A stretch of DNA of 64,000 bases from Helicobacter magdeburgensis (GTDB lineage Bacteria; Campylobacterota; Campylobacteria; Campylobacterales; Helicobacteraceae), in assembly GCF_000765825.2 (NCBI RefSeq), contig NZ_JRPE02000002.1, forward strand, positions 150,177 to 214,176. The letters run 5' to 3'. A program made the translations under genes and the position numbers. The notes below the pieces were generated by a model. The model had not been told where the DNA came from and searched no databases. It was given only the letters and a program-made list of their open reading frames with translations. Each line of letters opens with the position of its first letter. Position 1 is the stretch's first letter. This document shows, in pieces, positions 62,472 to 64,000 of the stretch.

Positions 62472-63355
62472 TGGATTTTACGCTGATTTTTGAAGCAATG
62501 ATTGCTCAAAGCCCAGAAGAAAAGCTGAAGCTTATTGCCAATATAGAGCAAATGGCACAAGAGCTGTTAGAAAGTGAGAATCCACCTTCAAACACGCTAG
62601 ATTCTTATTATTTAGAATCTAGCTTCCAAACGCAGGAGATACAGCATTTTTTTACCGACTTTCACTCCCCTATTCGCCCACTTCGCACCCCATCATATCA
62701 GCGATTTTGCACTATCACCCACCCTACAAAAATCCGCCGCCCAAGGCATATCAAAAGCGTGCAATCCCTTGCTAAAGTATTGCATTCTATCGTGCATATT
62801 GAATATAGTGCGATTGATTTAGCCCTTGATGCGATGTATCGCTTTAGACATTTGCCCCTGCAATATTACCGAGATTGGCTTATTGTGGCATTGCAAGAGG
62901 CAAATCACTTTAGACTTTTGCTAGATTCACTTCATAGTTTAGGCTATGAATATGGAGATTTTGCTGTGCATTCCCAGCTTTTTGACGCACAGAGTGCTAC
63001 ACAGGATTTTAGAGATAGAATGGCATTGCTTCATCGTGGCTTAGAAGCAAATGGACTTGATGCAAATCCTTTTGTGGTAGCTAAGATTGAGCGTTTTGAA
63101 CACGAGAATATTCCGCAGATTCTACAAACGCTTGAGATTATCCTGCACGATGAGATAGAGCACGTAAGAAAAGGGGATTTTTGGTGGAGATATGCCAATA
63201 CCAAAACAAGCCCAGAGGACTTTCTAGCAATACTTCAAAATTTTAAGCAATTCCACTCCGTGCCAAAGATACTCAATCACAAAGCAAGGCTACAAGCAGG
63301 CTTTTCTGCTGAAGAGTTGGAGTGTTTAACACACCTTTATTCCACAAATTCATAG
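62471..63355 (+). CDS. DUF455 ferritin-like protein
   Basis: 294 residues with a ferritin-like helical core: HIEYSAIDLALDAMYRFRHL, VALQEANHFRLLLDSLHSLG and ILHDEIEHVRKGDFWWRY supply Glu and His metal ligands in the DUF455 pattern. N-terminal RRPRHIKSVQSLAKVLHSI is also typical. Function is unknown in the family. Coupled to the MFS gene. Confidence 0.85.
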   Translation: MDFTLIFEAMIAQSPEEKLKLIANIEQMAQELLESENPPSNTLDSYYLESSFQTQEIQHFFTDFHSPIRPLRTPSYQRFCTITHPTKIRRPRHIKSVQSLAKVLHSIVHIEYSAIDLALDAMYRFRHLPLQYYRDWLIVALQEANHFRLLLDSLHSLGYEYGDFAVHSQLFDAQSATQDFRDRMALLHRGLEANGLDANPFVVAKIERFEHENIPQILQTLEIILHDEIEHVRKGDFWWRYANTKTSPEDFLAILQNFKQFHSVPKILNHKARLQAGFSAEELECLTHLYSTNS

Positions 63356-63378
63356 CACATCTTACAGAATTATAAAAT

Positions 63379-63891
63379 CTACTTTAAAGCCCTAACATAC
63401 TTTTTAATACACTTTATTGCCCAGTCATAATGACTTGAAGTGCTGCTCACACAATAGCTACCAAGACTTGTGTTGCCACACCACTTATAATGCTTTTTCA
63501 CAAAAAGTGTTTTATGCGGTAAAGTGGCGATAAGCTCCATTACTTCTGTATGGCTTTGATAAAGCAAACTTTTTGCGTGTTCTAGTGAAGTGGCGTGGTG
63601 TTTTTCTTTAATTGCCCAATTCATTTTTGGATAAGTTTTGAAGTTGTAGGGTGACGGCAAAAAAGGGATAAAATCGCTGGTTTTATTGAGATTTGTCCGC
63701 ACAAAAGTAAGCAGTAGAATCTGCCATTCATATAAATGGATAAGCACATCTTTAAGTGTCTCGTCGCGTTCATTGTAGGCAAAATGAGTATTTTGGGCAC
63801 CAAGCGGGATAGATTCAATAATTGCGAAAAGCTTTTTAAAATTTGTCTGTGAAGCTTCTTGTAGTTGCGACTTTGTCGTAGGGCGAGGCAT
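63379..63891 (-). CDS. ClbS/DfsB family four-helix-bundle protein
   Basis: 170 residues: SQLQEASQTNFKKLFAIIES, RDETLKDVLIHLYEWQILLL (a conserved His/Glu face), and SSHYDWAIKCIKKYVR at the end, the DUF1706/ClbS pattern. ClbS itself hydrolyses the colibactin cyclopropane in E. coli; DfsB relates to bacillithiol-type folds. Other members are uncharacterised, so a self-protection role is not implied here. Convergent with the DUF455 gene. Confidence 0.75.
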   Translation of the reverse strand: MPRPTTKSQLQEASQTNFKKLFAIIESIPLGAQNTHFAYNERDETLKDVLIHLYEWQILLLTFVRTNLNKTSDFIPFLPSPYNFKTYPKMNWAIKEKHHATSLEHAKSLLYQSHTEVMELIATLPHKTLFVKKHYKWCGNTSLGSYCVSSTSSHYDWAIKCIKKYVRALK

Positions 63892-64000
63892 TTATTTCCT
63901 TTCTCAAAAAATCCAAATCTTTGTAGCAAATCAATTGACTCCAACACAACACCATCAAGTAACACTATCTTAAATCCATAAAACCAAACAAATTCAATCA
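63892..64000 (+). other. Gene-free right edge
   Basis: AT-rich sequence upstream of the ClbS-like gene; no gene or clear signal beyond its binding site (AAAGGAAA on the minus strand). Confidence 0.5.

Overview
The window reads as a chromosomal segment of an enterohepatic Helicobacter (H. hepaticus / H. cinaedi / H. typhlonius type). Evidence: nuoM-nuoN followed by pflA, the block coaX - lipoprotein - YfgM-like - dut - greA in the order known from H. pylori, an epsilon-type napAGHBLD operon, nrfHA, Hcp-type Sel1 proteins, AT-rich DNA with tight gene packing, and many AGATTCT/AGAATCT words. The presence of nap and nrf argues against gastric H. pylori. Species is not determined.

Layout. 1-8.6 kb: end of the complex I operon (nuoM, nuoN), pflA, a MoeB/ThiF E1-like enzyme, ribBA, dps, then a tRNA trio (Gln, initiator Met, Arg). 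8.65-19.06 kb: a ten-gene glycan island on the plus strand (two glycosyltransferase genes, seven methyltransferase or methyltransferase-like genes, one polysaccharide deacetylase). Ten poly-G tracts of 9-14 bases lie in nine of these genes and a C9 tract lies in the tenth. Three genes are out of frame as read (12548, 16199, 18108), four are in frame, and two carry tracts that change the C-terminus or the domain make-up. This is the most striking part of the window and looks like a combinatorial phase-variation locus for a surface glycan.

19-24 kb: pgeF-like gene, nrfHA nitrite reductase with a perfect FNR-type palindrome upstream, an unknown membrane-anchored protein, dgkA and a small membrane protein. 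24-34 kb: a TraF/FadL-like outer-membrane protein, two Sel1/Hcp proteins, a repeat-rich gap, then hisG, coaX, a lipoprotein, a YfgM-like protein, dut, greA, another lipoprotein and gph. 34-41 kb: periplasmic nitrate reductase napAGHBLD, again with an FNR-like box. 41-44 kb: YiiX-like hydrolase, esterase, and a group III truncated haemoglobin plus membrane protein divergent from a Crp/Fnr regulator whose own upstream region holds an FNR/NssR-like box.

44-51 kb: MATE transporter, kdsB, HD-domain protein, a tiny cysteine-rich lipoprotein, a FUSC-type transporter and gmd. 51-60 kb (minus strand): hydrogenase maturation genes hypF-hypB-hypC-[GT25 glycosyltransferase with a G14 tract]-hypD-[SF1 helicase]-hypE, then an ABC ATPase remnant whose 3' end is made of a dispersed repeat. 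60-64 kb: pgk, MFS transporter, DUF455 ferritin-like protein and a ClbS/DfsB-like protein.

Functionally the window combines anaerobic energy metabolism (NADH dehydrogenase, nitrate and nitrite respiration, NiFe hydrogenase maturation), nitrosative stress defence, and cell-surface glycan biosynthesis (gmd, kdsB, the phase-variable island, GT25). Gene identities come from reading the translations; no database search was possible.
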